A DNA stretch of 64,000 nucleotides from PALSA-555 sp963821325 (GTDB lineage Bacteria > Actinomycetota > Acidimicrobiia > IMCC26256 > PALSA-555). The stretch spans positions 124,001 through 188,000 of the forward strand of contig CAWGDC010000002.1 of assembly GCA_963821325.1 (NCBI GenBank), given 5' to 3'. The position numbers and the translations under genes are program-made. How positions within the stretch are numbered: position 1 is the first letter of the stretch; every line of letters begins with the position of its first letter. The notes under the pieces were generated by a model. That model was not told the origin of the DNA. It saw nothing but the letters and a program-made list of their open reading frames with translations, and searched no databases. This document shows positions 43,790-52,929 of the stretch, piece after piece.

Positions 43790-44078
43790 TCACCGCTCCG
43801 GTAAGGACCGGCAGACCTCGTATTTCCAGAGTTGAAATGGATCCGCGGGAACGCGTTCCCGATCGCAGAGAGGACGCCACCTGCCACGGCGTTGATTACG
43901 ACGATCAGGCCGGTGATCGCAAACGGCGAGGTTCTGCCAGTTACTTGTTCCAGCCGTAGGAGATCGCCCCTCCAACACCGAACGGCCGCTGTTCGAGCGT
44001 CGCTGGCGGGGGCATCCCAGGAGGAGGCGGAGGAGGCGGCATCCCGGGAGGAGGTGGCGCTAGCGGCATCTGCGACAT
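43790..44078 (-). pseudogene. Proline-rich membrane protein remnant with frameshift
   Basis: A strong GGAGGAG site precedes the ATG at 44078. The N-terminus MSQMPLAPPPPGMPP and more prolines, then FGVGGAISYGWNK, is typical of actinobacterial proteins in which a Pro-rich arm leads into several membrane helices. A TAA follows at 43941-43943. In another frame immediately downstream FAITGLIVVINAVAGGVLS reads as the expected membrane helix. One base appears to be missing, and the C-terminal helices of a full-length protein are absent. Confidence 0.5.
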
Positions 44079-44245
44079 TCGAGCTCCTCCGTCTGGGGTT
44101 TGGGGCGACCTCTGCGACGGCGAGAGCCTTGCTGCCTCCAAATCCTCAATCAAGGACCACGACCAGTGGCTCTTGCCCGATACGTCTTGAGGCCGCCACG
44201 CCGCGTGTCGATGAGCCCTCGAGGAACGGACAGGGAGATTCAGAG

Positions 44246-44785
44246 ATGCGATCGACGCACCGACAGCTGCCCCGGCTCATCGGCACGCGACAGGACGGGC
44301 TCATCGGCCTCGCCACCGCCGCGGCGCTCGCGGTGGTCCTGTGCGTCGTCGCTCCGGTGGCGACGGCGGGCGCCGCATCGCCGGGCTCGCAGAGCTCGTA
44401 TCCCGTCTATCTCCACATCGTCTGGCAGCGCTTCCCATCCAACACGAGTGTCGAGTTCATCGGCGGGCCTTCGTTCTGCGTCGAGCGGGCCTTCTCGGGG
44501 AAGTGGGTGACAGCGTCCGGCTCGAGCACGATCCCGATCTTCTATGCGAAGCGGGCCGGTGACTGCCTCATCAAGAACTCCCAGCAGCATTTCACCCTGA
44601 AGGCGTTCAAGACCCACGACGGGAAGAGGCGCGACATCGGATTCGCCAGCCTGCTTGTCCAGCAGTTCGCACCGGTGAGCTACCGCGCCCTCGGGGCCGG
44701 CAACTTCGCTCTGAATGGCACGGGCACCGCCGGCTACGTCTTTGTCCTCGGGATATGGGGCGGACCAGACCCGACGAGCCCTTGA
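44246..44785 (+). CDS. Small secreted protein of unknown function
   Basis: A 179-residue protein with a Sec signal (LIGLATAAALAVVLCVVAPV, cleavage near AGAASP). The mature domain of ~130 residues contains two cysteines (PSFCVERAF and GDCLIKNS) and is beta-rich. GGGAG precedes the ATG. No family recognised. Confidence 0.7.
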   Translation: MRSTHRQLPRLIGTRQDGLIGLATAAALAVVLCVVAPVATAGAASPGSQSSYPVYLHIVWQRFPSNTSVEFIGGPSFCVERAFSGKWVTASGSSTIPIFYAKRAGDCLIKNSQQHFTLKAFKTHDGKRRDIGFASLLVQQFAPVSYRALGAGNFALNGTGTAGYVFVLGIWGGPDPTSP

Positions 44786-44839
44786 CGGGACCGGCAAGGC
44801 GACGGACCCGCGACAAGGTGTCAAGTCTCACGGGACCCT

Positions 44840-44866
44840 GACTCGCGATCCGGGGAACTGCGAGTC
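44840..44866. repeat. Palindromic intergenic repeat
   Basis: Arms gactcgcgat and actgcgagtc, spacer ccgggga; between convergent genes. Confidence 0.85.
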
Positions 44867-44940
44867 ACTCGGGTGCGCAGGGACGGGCATGCGGATCCAA
44901 CGACTGGACCCAGACGACTCCTTCTCGCCAGATGCGGCGG

Positions 44941-45891
44941 TTAGGGAGTCTTGAGGCAGTCGCGCACGAAGTCGAAGAGTCGTGGGAAGAAATGCCCGGC
45001 GACGGATGGCAGGGCGATGCATCCGTGTGGCGTATCCGGGTACACGAGCAGTTCGCTCCGATTGCCGGCGACCTCCCAGCGCGCCGCCATGAACAGGGTG
45101 TCATCAAGGAGATGGTCGTTGGTGCCAACCGAGAAGAGCGCAGAAGGCATCCCACGAAGGCTTGCGAAGAGTGGTGAGATGTCGGGGTCACGGCGCTGCT
45201 CGTCGGATATCCCCGGCAAGTAGAGATCAAGTGGGAAGCCGGTGCCGTCGAGAATGTCGGTTCCCGGTGCGATCCCGACACCGCGCTGACTAGGTGTCCG
45301 AGAGAGGTCGTACACGCCGAAGACCAGGTTCGCGCCCAGAAAGCGATCGGCGGCGCGATGCCTGTCTCTCATGCGTAGCAGCGTCACGGCAGCGAGGTGC
45401 GCGCCCGCCGACTCGCCGCCAATGAGCAGTCGATCGGAGCCGAACTCGTCCGCCGCATGGTCAAGCAACCAGCAGGCCGCGGCTTCACAGTCGTCAGGAC
45501 CCGCCGGGTATGGGTGCTCTGGCGCGAGACGGTAGTCGACGCTTACCACTGCGACATTGCACCTGTCGACGATGATCTCGTGGAGTTGATCCATCATCTC
45601 TGGTGATCCCGCCATCCACGCGCCGCCGTGGATATGTAGAAGCACACCTTCTGGCTGCTCATGGATGAACGTTCGAAGCCGGATCAGCCCCGCAGGTCCC
45701 TCGATCGTTCGATCTACCGCACGGGGAGACAAGTCGCCGCCCAATTGGGCGTTGCGTTGCGCGGCGACGCGCTCGGCGACCGGCAGCGTCGATCCGTCGG
45801 TCCCGTTCCACGGGACGGACGCGACAAACGCCGCTCCCTCTTCGCGAAGTTGCGGCCGGAGTGCTTCGATCTCGCTGTCCCAGAGCGACAT
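44941..45891 (-). CDS. Alpha/beta hydrolase, HSL family
   Basis: A 316-residue esterase. The oxyanion motif is HIHGGAWMAG, the nucleophile elbow GGESAGAHL, the Asp lies in TNDHLLDD and the His in DTPHGCIAL. These match the hormone-sensitive-lipase class of bacterial esterases. The ATG at 45891 is used; a GTG two codons upstream is also in frame. No pathway partners. Confidence 0.92.
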   Translation of the reverse strand: MSLWDSEIEALRPQLREEGAAFVASVPWNGTDGSTLPVAERVAAQRNAQLGGDLSPRAVDRTIEGPAGLIRLRTFIHEQPEGVLLHIHGGAWMAGSPEMMDQLHEIIVDRCNVAVVSVDYRLAPEHPYPAGPDDCEAAACWLLDHAADEFGSDRLLIGGESAGAHLAAVTLLRMRDRHRAADRFLGANLVFGVYDLSRTPSQRGVGIAPGTDILDGTGFPLDLYLPGISDEQRRDPDISPLFASLRGMPSALFSVGTNDHLLDDTLFMAARWEVAGNRSELLVYPDTPHGCIALPSVAGHFFPRLFDFVRDCLKTP

Positions 45892-46096
45892 ACCCACGAA
45901 GCGTAACCAATTCCTGCCGCCAAGGTCCGCTGACCTTCATCGCACCTGGTCACCGAGGTCTGCTCCTACGTCGTTGACTGCTGGCGCCGGTCCACGTCCA
46001 CGTGCTTGGCCGTCAACTCGGCTGTCAGGAGGGGTGCACGTCTGCGCGAGGGATCACCGTGTGGACCGGGACGGCATCACCCAGGCGGAACTCGTT

Positions 46097-46123
46097 GACT
46101 CGCGGTCCACGCAACCATGAGTC
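46097..46123. repeat. Palindromic intergenic repeat, partly decayed
   Basis: Left arm gactcgcggt intact, right arm accatgagtc. Confidence 0.75.
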
Positions 46124-46172
46124 GGTCCTGAGCACAGCCGATCGTGCGAGATCTCGGGCGGGGTGTCTCAGC

Positions 46173-46633
46173 ATGGATTACGTTGTGCTGATGGCTGAGT
46201 TCGAGCGTCCACAGGATCTCGTGCACAACCGCGGACTCATTTCCGATCCCGAGGCGTTCGCCGCGACGCCAACGCGGCATCGTGGTTGTTCCTGTGCGGC
46301 GAGGAATTCGCCGAAGTGGACGGAGGCATGTCGTACGCCCAGGTTGAAGCGGCCGTGCCTGAGTCGATCAACATCGTGGCCGATCCGCCTCGAGAGCTCG
46401 ACATGGAGTTCGCTCGCCAGTTTGTCGCTGCGATCGACGAGTTGCCCCGGCCCACGCTCGTGACCTGTCGAACGGGTCCCCGTTCCTCGGCTGCCATCTA
46501 TCTGTACGCCGGTCTGCGAACCGGCGCGACGGCCGATGACGTGCTGACGCGGGCTCAAGAGGACAACGCACCGTTTGTCGGCTCCGACGACCTCAAGCGA
46601 TGGCTCGCCCAAGCCCTCGACGAACTCTCCTGA
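46173..46633 (+). pseudogene. Dual-specificity phosphatase-like protein with frameshift
   Basis: The N-terminus (MDYVVLMAEFERPQDL, then GLISDPEAFA) reads from the ATG 46173. The rest (RDANAASWLFLCGEEFAEVD onward) is in a different frame after a missing base near 46260-46264. The C-terminal half has the phosphatase P-loop VTCRTGPRSSA (CX5R with Cys nucleophile and Arg), like DSP/Blh-type phosphatases. The joined protein would be ~153 residues. A C-terminal product from an internal start would keep the P-loop. Confidence 0.65.
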
Positions 46634-46782
46634 CGGTCTCCGGCACCGACCAAGGACTCCGCGCATCGGCCCAGCGCGTCACGGCCCGGCGTCCCGCCGG
46701 TCTCGCCGACGTGATGCCACGGTGTCCCCGGCCTTGCACCCCGCCGACCGAGAGATAAGCCTCACCTGGGAGGTGATCGCAG

Positions 46783-47745
46783 ATGCGCGATCTTGCAGGC
46801 CGGCTCGCGGTTGTCACAGGCGGTGGCTCGGGTATGGGCCGGGAGCTTGTCTGCCAGCTCGCGGCAGCGGGGTGCGACGTCTCGACGTGCGATGTGAGCG
46901 ACGACGGCCTGATCGAGACCAAGAGCGTCGCCGACGAGACGGCGGCTCCGGGTACCGCTGTCACGACGTTCGTGGCCGACGTCGCAGACGAGCAGCAGGT
47001 GCACCGATTTCGTGACTTCGTTCGCGCCGAGCACAAGACGGAGCACATCAACCTGCTGTTCAACAACGCGGGGATCGGGGGCGGCGGCAGCTTCGTGCTC
47101 GACGACCGCACCGAATGGGACACGACCTTCGCCGTCTGCTGGGGAGGTGTCTACTCGTGCCTCCGCGCGTTCCTGCCGATGCTGCTCGCCAGCGACGAGG
47201 GCCACGTCGTGAACACGAGCAGCGTCAACGGTTTCTGGGCCTCGCTCGGGCCGAACCTCCCGCACACCGCATACAGCGCAGCCAAGTTCGCTGTGAAGGG
47301 CCTCACCGAGGCGCTCATCACCGACTTCCGGCTCAACGCGCCCCACCTGCGCGCCTCGGTGGTGATGCCCGGCTACATCGGAACCTCGATTGTCCTGAAT
47401 TCAAGCCGCTATCTCGGCCTCGACCCGAAGAATCTCGCCGACGAACAGGTGGAGCAAGTGCGAGAGCGGCTTCGGCGACGGGGAATCGACACCGTGGGAG
47501 CGTCCGACGAGGACATACGGCAGGCCATGCAGGCCCAAGGCGAGCTGTTCCGGGACGCCGCCCCGACGACCGCGGCCGAGGCCGCGACGGTGATTCTCGA
47601 GGGTGTCCGCAAGGACCAATGGCGCATTCTGGTCGGCACGGACGCTGACGCCCTTGACCATCTGGTCCGCGAGTCACCAGACGAGGCGTATGAACCCTCG
47701 TTCGTGGCACGACTTCAGGCGATGGGCGCGTTCCAAGGGTTCTGA
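46783..47745 (+). CDS. Short-chain dehydrogenase/reductase
   Basis: A 320-residue SDR with the cofactor motif VTGGGSGMGREL, NNAG (LLFNNAGIGG), catalytic Ser in NTSSVNGFW, and YSAAK (Tyr/Lys pair). The C-terminal extension of ~60 residues beyond a classical SDR is seen in uncharacterised actinobacterial members. A GGGAGGTGAT ribosome-binding site precedes the ATG. It is convergent with the zinc alcohol dehydrogenase, 65 bases apart. Confidence 0.93.
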   Translation: MRDLAGRLAVVTGGGSGMGRELVCQLAAAGCDVSTCDVSDDGLIETKSVADETAAPGTAVTTFVADVADEQQVHRFRDFVRAEHKTEHINLLFNNAGIGGGGSFVLDDRTEWDTTFAVCWGGVYSCLRAFLPMLLASDEGHVVNTSSVNGFWASLGPNLPHTAYSAAKFAVKGLTEALITDFRLNAPHLRASVVMPGYIGTSIVLNSSRYLGLDPKNLADEQVEQVRERLRRRGIDTVGASDEDIRQAMQAQGELFRDAAPTTAAEAATVILEGVRKDQWRILVGTDADALDHLVRESPDEAYEPSFVARLQAMGAFQGF

Positions 47746-47810
47746 TCGACCCCAACGGCGGAGCGCAGCTCGATCGTCGGCTCGGCCAGGCCGGATCCAG
47801 GCCCTGGGCG

Positions 47811-48839
47811 TCAGCTTCCGAGGTCGGTGATGACCGCGCGCCCCAGGTACTTGCCGGCCTGCAGCTCATCGAAGATGTCGTCGAGCTCGGAGAGCGAACC
47901 GGTGCGAGACACGTGGCTCTTCACCTTGCCGGCAGCCGCGAGATCGATGAGCTCCCGCATGTCCTGCACGGTTCCGACCGCCGAGTAGATGATCGTCGCG
48001 TCGCGGAGGAACAACTCAAGCGGGCTGAACTGCAACTTGCCCTCGTTCGTCGCCGGTAGACCGACGGCGACAAACAAGCCGCGTGGGTGCAGCAGCTTGA
48101 AGCCGAGCTCGAAGCCCGCGATCCTTGCGGCGAACACGAGGCTGGCATCGACGCCCCCGAGCTCGCGCTTCACAACGTCGATCGCCTCGTCGGCGCTCAC
48201 CGCCATCTCGGCGCCCAGCGACCGGACGAACTCGAGCCGCTCTTCGCCGACGTCCACGCCCAGGACCCGGTACCCGAACTGCTGTGCAAGCTGCACCGCG
48301 TAGTGCCCGAGCCCGCCGGCCGCACCGATCACCGCGACCCAGCGGCCCGGGCGCACCTTGTGGTCCATCAGCTTCTTCACGGCGCCATAGGCGGTGAGGC
48401 CCCCGCACGCGAGCGGCGCCTCCTCGTCAGAGAGGCTGTCGGGGATCTTCACGAGGCCCGGCACGTAGGCCGAGAACTCCTCGGCGAACAAGCCCATCAC
48501 ACCCTTCGACTGGGAGCAGTGCCGCGGGTGGCCCGACAGGCAGTACTCGCATGCTCCGCACCAATAGCCACCGCCCGTGCCGCCGAGGCCGAGGATGACC
48601 CGGTCGCCCACGTCCACGTAGCGCTCCGCGCCGCGCCCGAGCGCCTCGACGACACCGATCCCCTCGTGGCCGAGCTGGACCGATCCGCCGATACCGGCCC
48701 AGTCGCCCCGGCGGATGTGGAGGTCGGAGTGGCACACGCCCGCCGCTGCGATCCGCACGAGCGCGTGGTCCACCTCGAGGTCGGGTGTCGGCTCGTCGCG
48801 GATGACGAGGTCTCCCTCCTCAAGTCGTGCTGCCTTCAT
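47811..48839 (-). CDS. Zinc-dependent alcohol dehydrogenase
   Basis: A 342-residue medium-chain dehydrogenase. The catalytic zinc ligands include Cys in GVCHSDLHIRRGD and His in LGHEGIGVVE. The structural-zinc cysteine cluster is YWCGACEYCLSGHPRHC. The Rossmann motif is VIGAAGGLGHYAVQLA. It would oxidise an alcohol or reduce an aldehyde with NAD(P). It lies tail-to-tail with an SDR, so co-regulation is not implied. Confidence 0.94.
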   Translation of the reverse strand: MKAARLEEGDLVIRDEPTPDLEVDHALVRIAAAGVCHSDLHIRRGDWAGIGGSVQLGHEGIGVVEALGRGAERYVDVGDRVILGLGGTGGGYWCGACEYCLSGHPRHCSQSKGVMGLFAEEFSAYVPGLVKIPDSLSDEEAPLACGGLTAYGAVKKLMDHKVRPGRWVAVIGAAGGLGHYAVQLAQQFGYRVLGVDVGEERLEFVRSLGAEMAVSADEAIDVVKRELGGVDASLVFAARIAGFELGFKLLHPRGLFVAVGLPATNEGKLQFSPLELFLRDATIIYSAVGTVQDMRELIDLAAAGKVKSHVSRTGSLSELDDIFDELQAGKYLGRAVITDLGS

Positions 48840-48933
48840 CGGTCGCTCCTCGGCTTGTGTGCCGAGGATCGTGCCACATCGTGTGTCGCAGATCGACCGC
48901 GGACCGGGTCAAGCATGCGTTCGACGACATCCG

Positions 48934-48999
48934 TTCCTCGAGGCGTCGCGGTTCATCACGGGCGAGCTTCTGCACATTGACGGTGGCCAGATCGTCGGG
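48934..48999 (+). pseudogene. SDR C-terminal remnant
   Basis: The 22-codon stretch encoding FLEASRFITGELLHIDGG matches the extreme C-terminus of SDR enzymes (pattern FLxS...YITGxxLxVDGG). Nothing upstream restores a domain. It is a small relic between divergent genes; chance resemblance is possible but unlikely given the motif length. Confidence 0.4.
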
Positions 49000-49021
49000 C
49001 TCGTCGGCGTGGGTCGTCGGT

Positions 49022-50359
49022 TTACAACGCCGCCCAGAGCTGCCAGCTGCCAGGCACACCTTTGAGGCTGTGCACGGCTCGATCTGCGAACTCAAGATCA
49101 GATCCCATGACGAGGTCCTTGATCGTGTTCGATACCAAGACCTCACCTGGGCTGGCGAGACCGCAGATTCGCGAGCCGATGTGCACACCGATGCCGGCAA
49201 CGTCGCCGTCGCGGCGTTCGATCTCGCCGGTGTGCAGCCCGGCGCGGATCTCCAGGCCGAGAGGCTTGACGGAATCGACGATGGCTTGAGCGGCGCGGAC
49301 GCCGCGGCCCGGACCGTCGAACGTCGCGAGGAGACCATCGCCGGTACGTGTGATGAACCGTCCACCGAACTGCTCGATCTCACGTCGGGCAGTCTCGTCG
49401 TGGCGCTCGAGCAGAGCACGCCACGAGCGGTCGCCGACGGCCAGGGCTCGCGTCGTCGAGTTCACGATGTCCGTGAAGAGGACGGTTGCCAGAAAGCGAT
49501 CGGCACGCTGGGGCTCGTGGCTCTCGTCGCCTGTGATGAAGTCACCGATCAGATCGAAGACGTCGTCGTCGCCCCCAACTTGTCCGTTGACGTGCCAGTC
49601 CCCTGGCAGCTCGACGAGACGGGCGCCGGAAATGGCTGCCGCGTTCGCCCGTGCGTTGTCGATCGGTACGAGGGGATCGTCGATCCGATGGACGATCAGC
49701 GTTGGCACCTGGACGGCTGACAGCGCGGTACGTACGTCCATGCGCGTGTTGTGAAACAGGATCTCGCGCACAACGCGCGGCGTCGCGGTCTGACGCTCAT
49801 ACCGTGCCATTGTGCGATCCGTTGCCTCGTCGTCGGGGAGGTGCCCGACGAAATTGCGCAAGGCGCGGCCGGTGCCCCATTCGCTCACCACCTGATCGAT
49901 GAAGGCGTCGGCGGTTTCGGGCGTGACGATGCTGGGATAGTCGGGGCCCACCAGCAGGCGTGCGAACGTCCCCCACAGGACCAGGGCGCGCACCCTCTCC
50001 GGATATGTGGTGGCGAAGAGAATCGCGAGCGGCCCACCCTCCGAGAGCCCGATCAGCAGAGCGTCGTGAATATCGGCTGCATCCGCGACCGCCCGCAGGT
50101 CATCCATGCGCTCTTCGGCTGATCCTGATCCCAGCGTCCGGTCCGAGAGGCCGGTGCCACGCTTGTCGAAGAACACGACACGACCAAGCGTCGTGAGGCG
50201 CTCGAGCGCGCGGTTGATCCACGGAACGCCCCACATGAGCTCGACATTGGACACGAAGCCGGGCACGAAGAGGATGTCCAGGGGGCCATCGCCGGCGCTC
50301 TGATACGCGATGCTGAGATCGCCACTCTGGGCGTAGCGGGTCTCTGGGATCTCGAGCAC
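49022..50359 (-). CDS. Alpha/beta hydrolase fused to class III nucleotide cyclase domain
   Basis: A 445-residue protein. Residues ~1-275 form an alpha/beta hydrolase (oxyanion VPGFVSNVE, nucleophile LIGLSEGGP with Ser106, His in GDWHVNGQ). Residues ~285-445 form a cyclase domain: LFTDIVNST and RTGDGLLATF carry the metal aspartates, and GIGVHIGSRICGLA replaces the common VNIAARI. The Lys that normally selects the purine base appears to be Thr (RFITRTGDG). Such hydrolase-cyclase fusions are common in mycobacteria and relatives. Activity as an adenylate cyclase is likely but not certain. Confidence 0.92.
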   Translation of the reverse strand: MLEIPETRYAQSGDLSIAYQSAGDGPLDILFVPGFVSNVELMWGVPWINRALERLTTLGRVVFFDKRGTGLSDRTLGSGSAEERMDDLRAVADAADIHDALLIGLSEGGPLAILFATTYPERVRALVLWGTFARLLVGPDYPSIVTPETADAFIDQVVSEWGTGRALRNFVGHLPDDEATDRTMARYERQTATPRVVREILFHNTRMDVRTALSAVQVPTLIVHRIDDPLVPIDNARANAAAISGARLVELPGDWHVNGQVGGDDDVFDLIGDFITGDESHEPQRADRFLATVLFTDIVNSTTRALAVGDRSWRALLERHDETARREIEQFGGRFITRTGDGLLATFDGPGRGVRAAQAIVDSVKPLGLEIRAGLHTGEIERRDGDVAGIGVHIGSRICGLASPGEVLVSNTIKDLVMGSDLEFADRAVHSLKGVPGSWQLWAAL

Positions 50360-50666
50360 CGGTGCCGAGCCTAACGACGGGCCGATGACGACGCCGGTGG
50401 CTTCTCAGAGGACTACGACGCTCGGGTGCCCTGAGGGCGTCGACGGAACGGCCGGGACGGCTATGGCTATCCGGCCTGGCGGTCGGCGAGCAGGCCGGCG
50501 AGGAACTCGCGGTCGTAGGAACCGCGAGTGCAGAGCGGCGCGGTTGCGTTACCCGTCACGAAGACCAGGCCCTCGGCGCCCGAACCGATCCGCGATGCCG
50601 CATGATGGTCACCGATCAGGCCCAATGGGCCTTGTCGTTGCCGGGGCTGATCGCAAGACTTGGGTG
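50360..50666. other. Divergent gap with one palindromic repeat
   Basis: It holds a repeat at 50504-50530. No gene or clear promoter was found. Confidence 0.5.
50504..50530. repeat. Palindromic intergenic repeat
   Basis: Arms aactcgcggt and accgcgagtg, spacer cgtagga; divergent gap. The outermost bases of both arms differ from consensus. Confidence 0.85.
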
Positions 50667-52196
50667 ATGGCCTGGTGGGAGATTCTGTTGGCAGCTCTCG
50701 CTGGGCTCCTGGTGAGCGTCGCGACTTGGGACCTGCTCCAGCGTCGCCATGCGATCCTGCGCAATTTCCCAATCGTCGGCCACCTCCGCTACATCCTGGA
50801 GGCCGTCGGACCGGAACTCCGCCAGTACATCGTCACTGACAACGATTCGGACAAGCCGTTCAGTCGGGACCAGCGTCGTTGGGTCTACACGTCGGCGAAA
50901 GGCGGGAACAACTTCTATGGGTTTGGCACCGACAACGACGTGGAAGGGACCCCCGCCTACCTGATCGTTAAGCAGGTTACGTTTCCCATGACGGGCTCCG
51001 CAGGACCGTTTGGCATCGATCCCGACGGTCGGGTGCCATGCGCCAAGGTCGTCGGCGCGGCCCGTCATCGTCCGGGCGCGTTCCGCATGCCCTCAATCGT
51101 CAACGTGTCGGGGATGAGCTATGGCTCACTCAGCGCCGCGGCGATCGAAGCCCTCAACAAGGGCGCCAAGGCCGCGGGATGCATGCACGGGACGGGTGAG
51201 GGCGGCGTGACGCCTCATCACCAGCATGGAGCCGATCTGGTCTGGCAGATCGGAACCGCCTACTTCGGCTGCCGCGACGAGCATGGTCAATTCAGCCTGC
51301 AGCGCTTCCGTGAAACCGTCGAGAGCACGCCGGCGGTGCGCGCTATCGAGGTCAAGCTCTCACAGGGAGCCAAGCCCGGGATCGGTGCACTCCTGCCGGG
51401 CGTCAAGGTGACGAGAGAGATCGCAGCGATCCGAGGAGTGCCAGTCGGGATCGATTGCGTCAGCCCGGCGACGCACTCCGCGTTCCGTGACGCCGATTCG
51501 CTCCTCGACTTCGTCGAACAGCTCGCCGAAGCGTCAGGGCTGCCGATCGGAATCAAGTCAGCAGTAGGTGACACCTCGTTCTTCGATGAGCTCGCGCGAC
51601 TGATGGCACGCGGCGACCGAGGTGTCGACTTCGTGACAATCGATGGAGGCGAGGGCGGCACCGGCGCCGGTCCACTCGTCTTCACCGACCATGTCGCCTT
51701 TCCCTTCAAAGTTGGCTTTCCTCGCGTCTACCGAACCTTTGTCGAGCACGGCATGACCGATCGTGTGGTGTTCATCGGATCGGGCAAGCTCGGTCTTCCG
51801 GAGACGGGGCTGCTCGCGATGGCCCTCGGCGCGGACGCTGTGAACGTCGGGCGTGAGGCGATGCTGGCGATCGGGTGCATTCAGGCGCAGCGTTGCCACA
51901 CCGGCCGTTGCCCGACCGGCGTCACGACACAATCTCGCTGGCGCCAACGAGGCCTCGACCCGACAACCAAAGCCGGACGTTGCGCGAACTATCTCCTGCA
52001 GCTGCGACGCGAGCTCCTCCAATTGAGCCATGCGTGCGGCCAGGCTCACCCCGGGCTCGTCACCGCAGCCCAGCTCGATCTCATGGACGGCCATCTTGGA
52101 AGCCGAAGTGCAGCCGACCTGTACGGCTACGAAGTCGGCTGGGGACTCCCCGCCCGCGAAGATCAGGCCACGATCCGCAAGCTGATGATCCAGTGA
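50667..52196 (+). CDS. FMN-binding glutamate-synthase-family protein
   Basis: A 509-residue protein from the ATG after a GTG, with an N-terminal membrane helix (EILLAALAGLLVSVATWDLL). The rest is the FMN/Fe-S domain of glutamate synthase large subunit (GltB2-like): GEGGVTPHHQ, SQGAKPGIGALLPG, TIDGGEGGTGAGP and CIQAQRCHTGRCPTGV, whose cysteines can hold a 3Fe-4S cluster. No glutaminase domain or GltD-like partner is present, so it is a stand-alone oxidoreductase of unproven substrate, membrane-tethered. Confidence 0.9.
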   Translation: MAWWEILLAALAGLLVSVATWDLLQRRHAILRNFPIVGHLRYILEAVGPELRQYIVTDNDSDKPFSRDQRRWVYTSAKGGNNFYGFGTDNDVEGTPAYLIVKQVTFPMTGSAGPFGIDPDGRVPCAKVVGAARHRPGAFRMPSIVNVSGMSYGSLSAAAIEALNKGAKAAGCMHGTGEGGVTPHHQHGADLVWQIGTAYFGCRDEHGQFSLQRFRETVESTPAVRAIEVKLSQGAKPGIGALLPGVKVTREIAAIRGVPVGIDCVSPATHSAFRDADSLLDFVEQLAEASGLPIGIKSAVGDTSFFDELARLMARGDRGVDFVTIDGGEGGTGAGPLVFTDHVAFPFKVGFPRVYRTFVEHGMTDRVVFIGSGKLGLPETGLLAMALGADAVNVGREAMLAIGCIQAQRCHTGRCPTGVTTQSRWRQRGLDPTTKAGRCANYLLQLRRELLQLSHACGQAHPGLVTAAQLDLMDGHLGSRSAADLYGYEVGWGLPAREDQATIRKLMIQ

Positions 52197-52300
52197 CGCT
52201 GAGTTCGTGACCGTGCCGGATCGCACCTGATCTGACCTGACCTGCGTCGCGTCCCCGGTGCGAGGAGAGGCTCGCGCCTGGGGGTTGCGGGAGCCAGGAC

Positions 52301-52771
52301 CTAGGCGGATGACGGCTCGCCCGGTTGCGCAGGGCCCAGCGAGCCCTCAAGTTCCGAAATGAGGCGCATCGCGTCAGCGCGGCACATTCCGACGTCATGA
52401 CCCAGGGTCGGTTGGGCTCTTACCCGGACCAAGCTGCCGCCGTCGCGCTGGGCAATCACGTCGATCTCGACGTCCTCGGCCTCGACGTGTTTGAAGGACC
52501 TTCCGATCGTGCCGCCCACAACGCGGTCGTCCGCGTCCGACGCCGTCACACGCCATTCCAGTGCCGCCATTCCCGCAACCACTTGTTCGAAGACGGCACT
52601 CGGGTCTTGCGGGAATCGCCATGTCTCGATGAAGGGCCAGCTGGACGAGAGTGGCCGGTCAGGTAGTGCCGGAAGAGCGCCGACCGGAGCCTCCACGACC
52701 AGGTTCACGTCGCAGTCTGGGCAGCGAGTGATGCCGGGCTGGTATTCGCTTCCGCAAACCGGACACCACAT
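52301..52771 (-). CDS. Zinc-ribbon protein with C-terminal beta domain
   Basis: A 156-residue protein. The N-terminal ribbon CPVCGSEYQPGITRCPDC has four cysteines for zinc. The C-terminal ~90-residue alpha/beta domain (FEQVVAGMAALEWRV to LVRVRAQ, CRADAMRLISELEGSL) is unassigned. A truncated copy of that domain exists at 24788-25069. Possibly a nucleic-acid or protein-interaction module; function unknown. Confidence 0.75.
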   Translation of the reverse strand: MWCPVCGSEYQPGITRCPDCDVNLVVEAPVGALPALPDRPLSSSWPFIETWRFPQDPSAVFEQVVAGMAALEWRVTASDADDRVVGGTIGRSFKHVEAEDVEIDVIAQRDGGSLVRVRAQPTLGHDVGMCRADAMRLISELEGSLGPAQPGEPSSA

Positions 52772-52929
52772 ACGCGCAGAGTAGCCGTCCGCGTCGTGCC
52801 CCGTCGTTGCGGATCAGATGGCTCGCGATCGCTTGAACCTGATTCGCCGCTGGAGTTCCTGGGCTCGGCCAACGTCTCGGCGATGGCTGGCCCGGTCAGC
52901 CTGGCCTGCGTCGAAGCGCGCGGCGGCGG

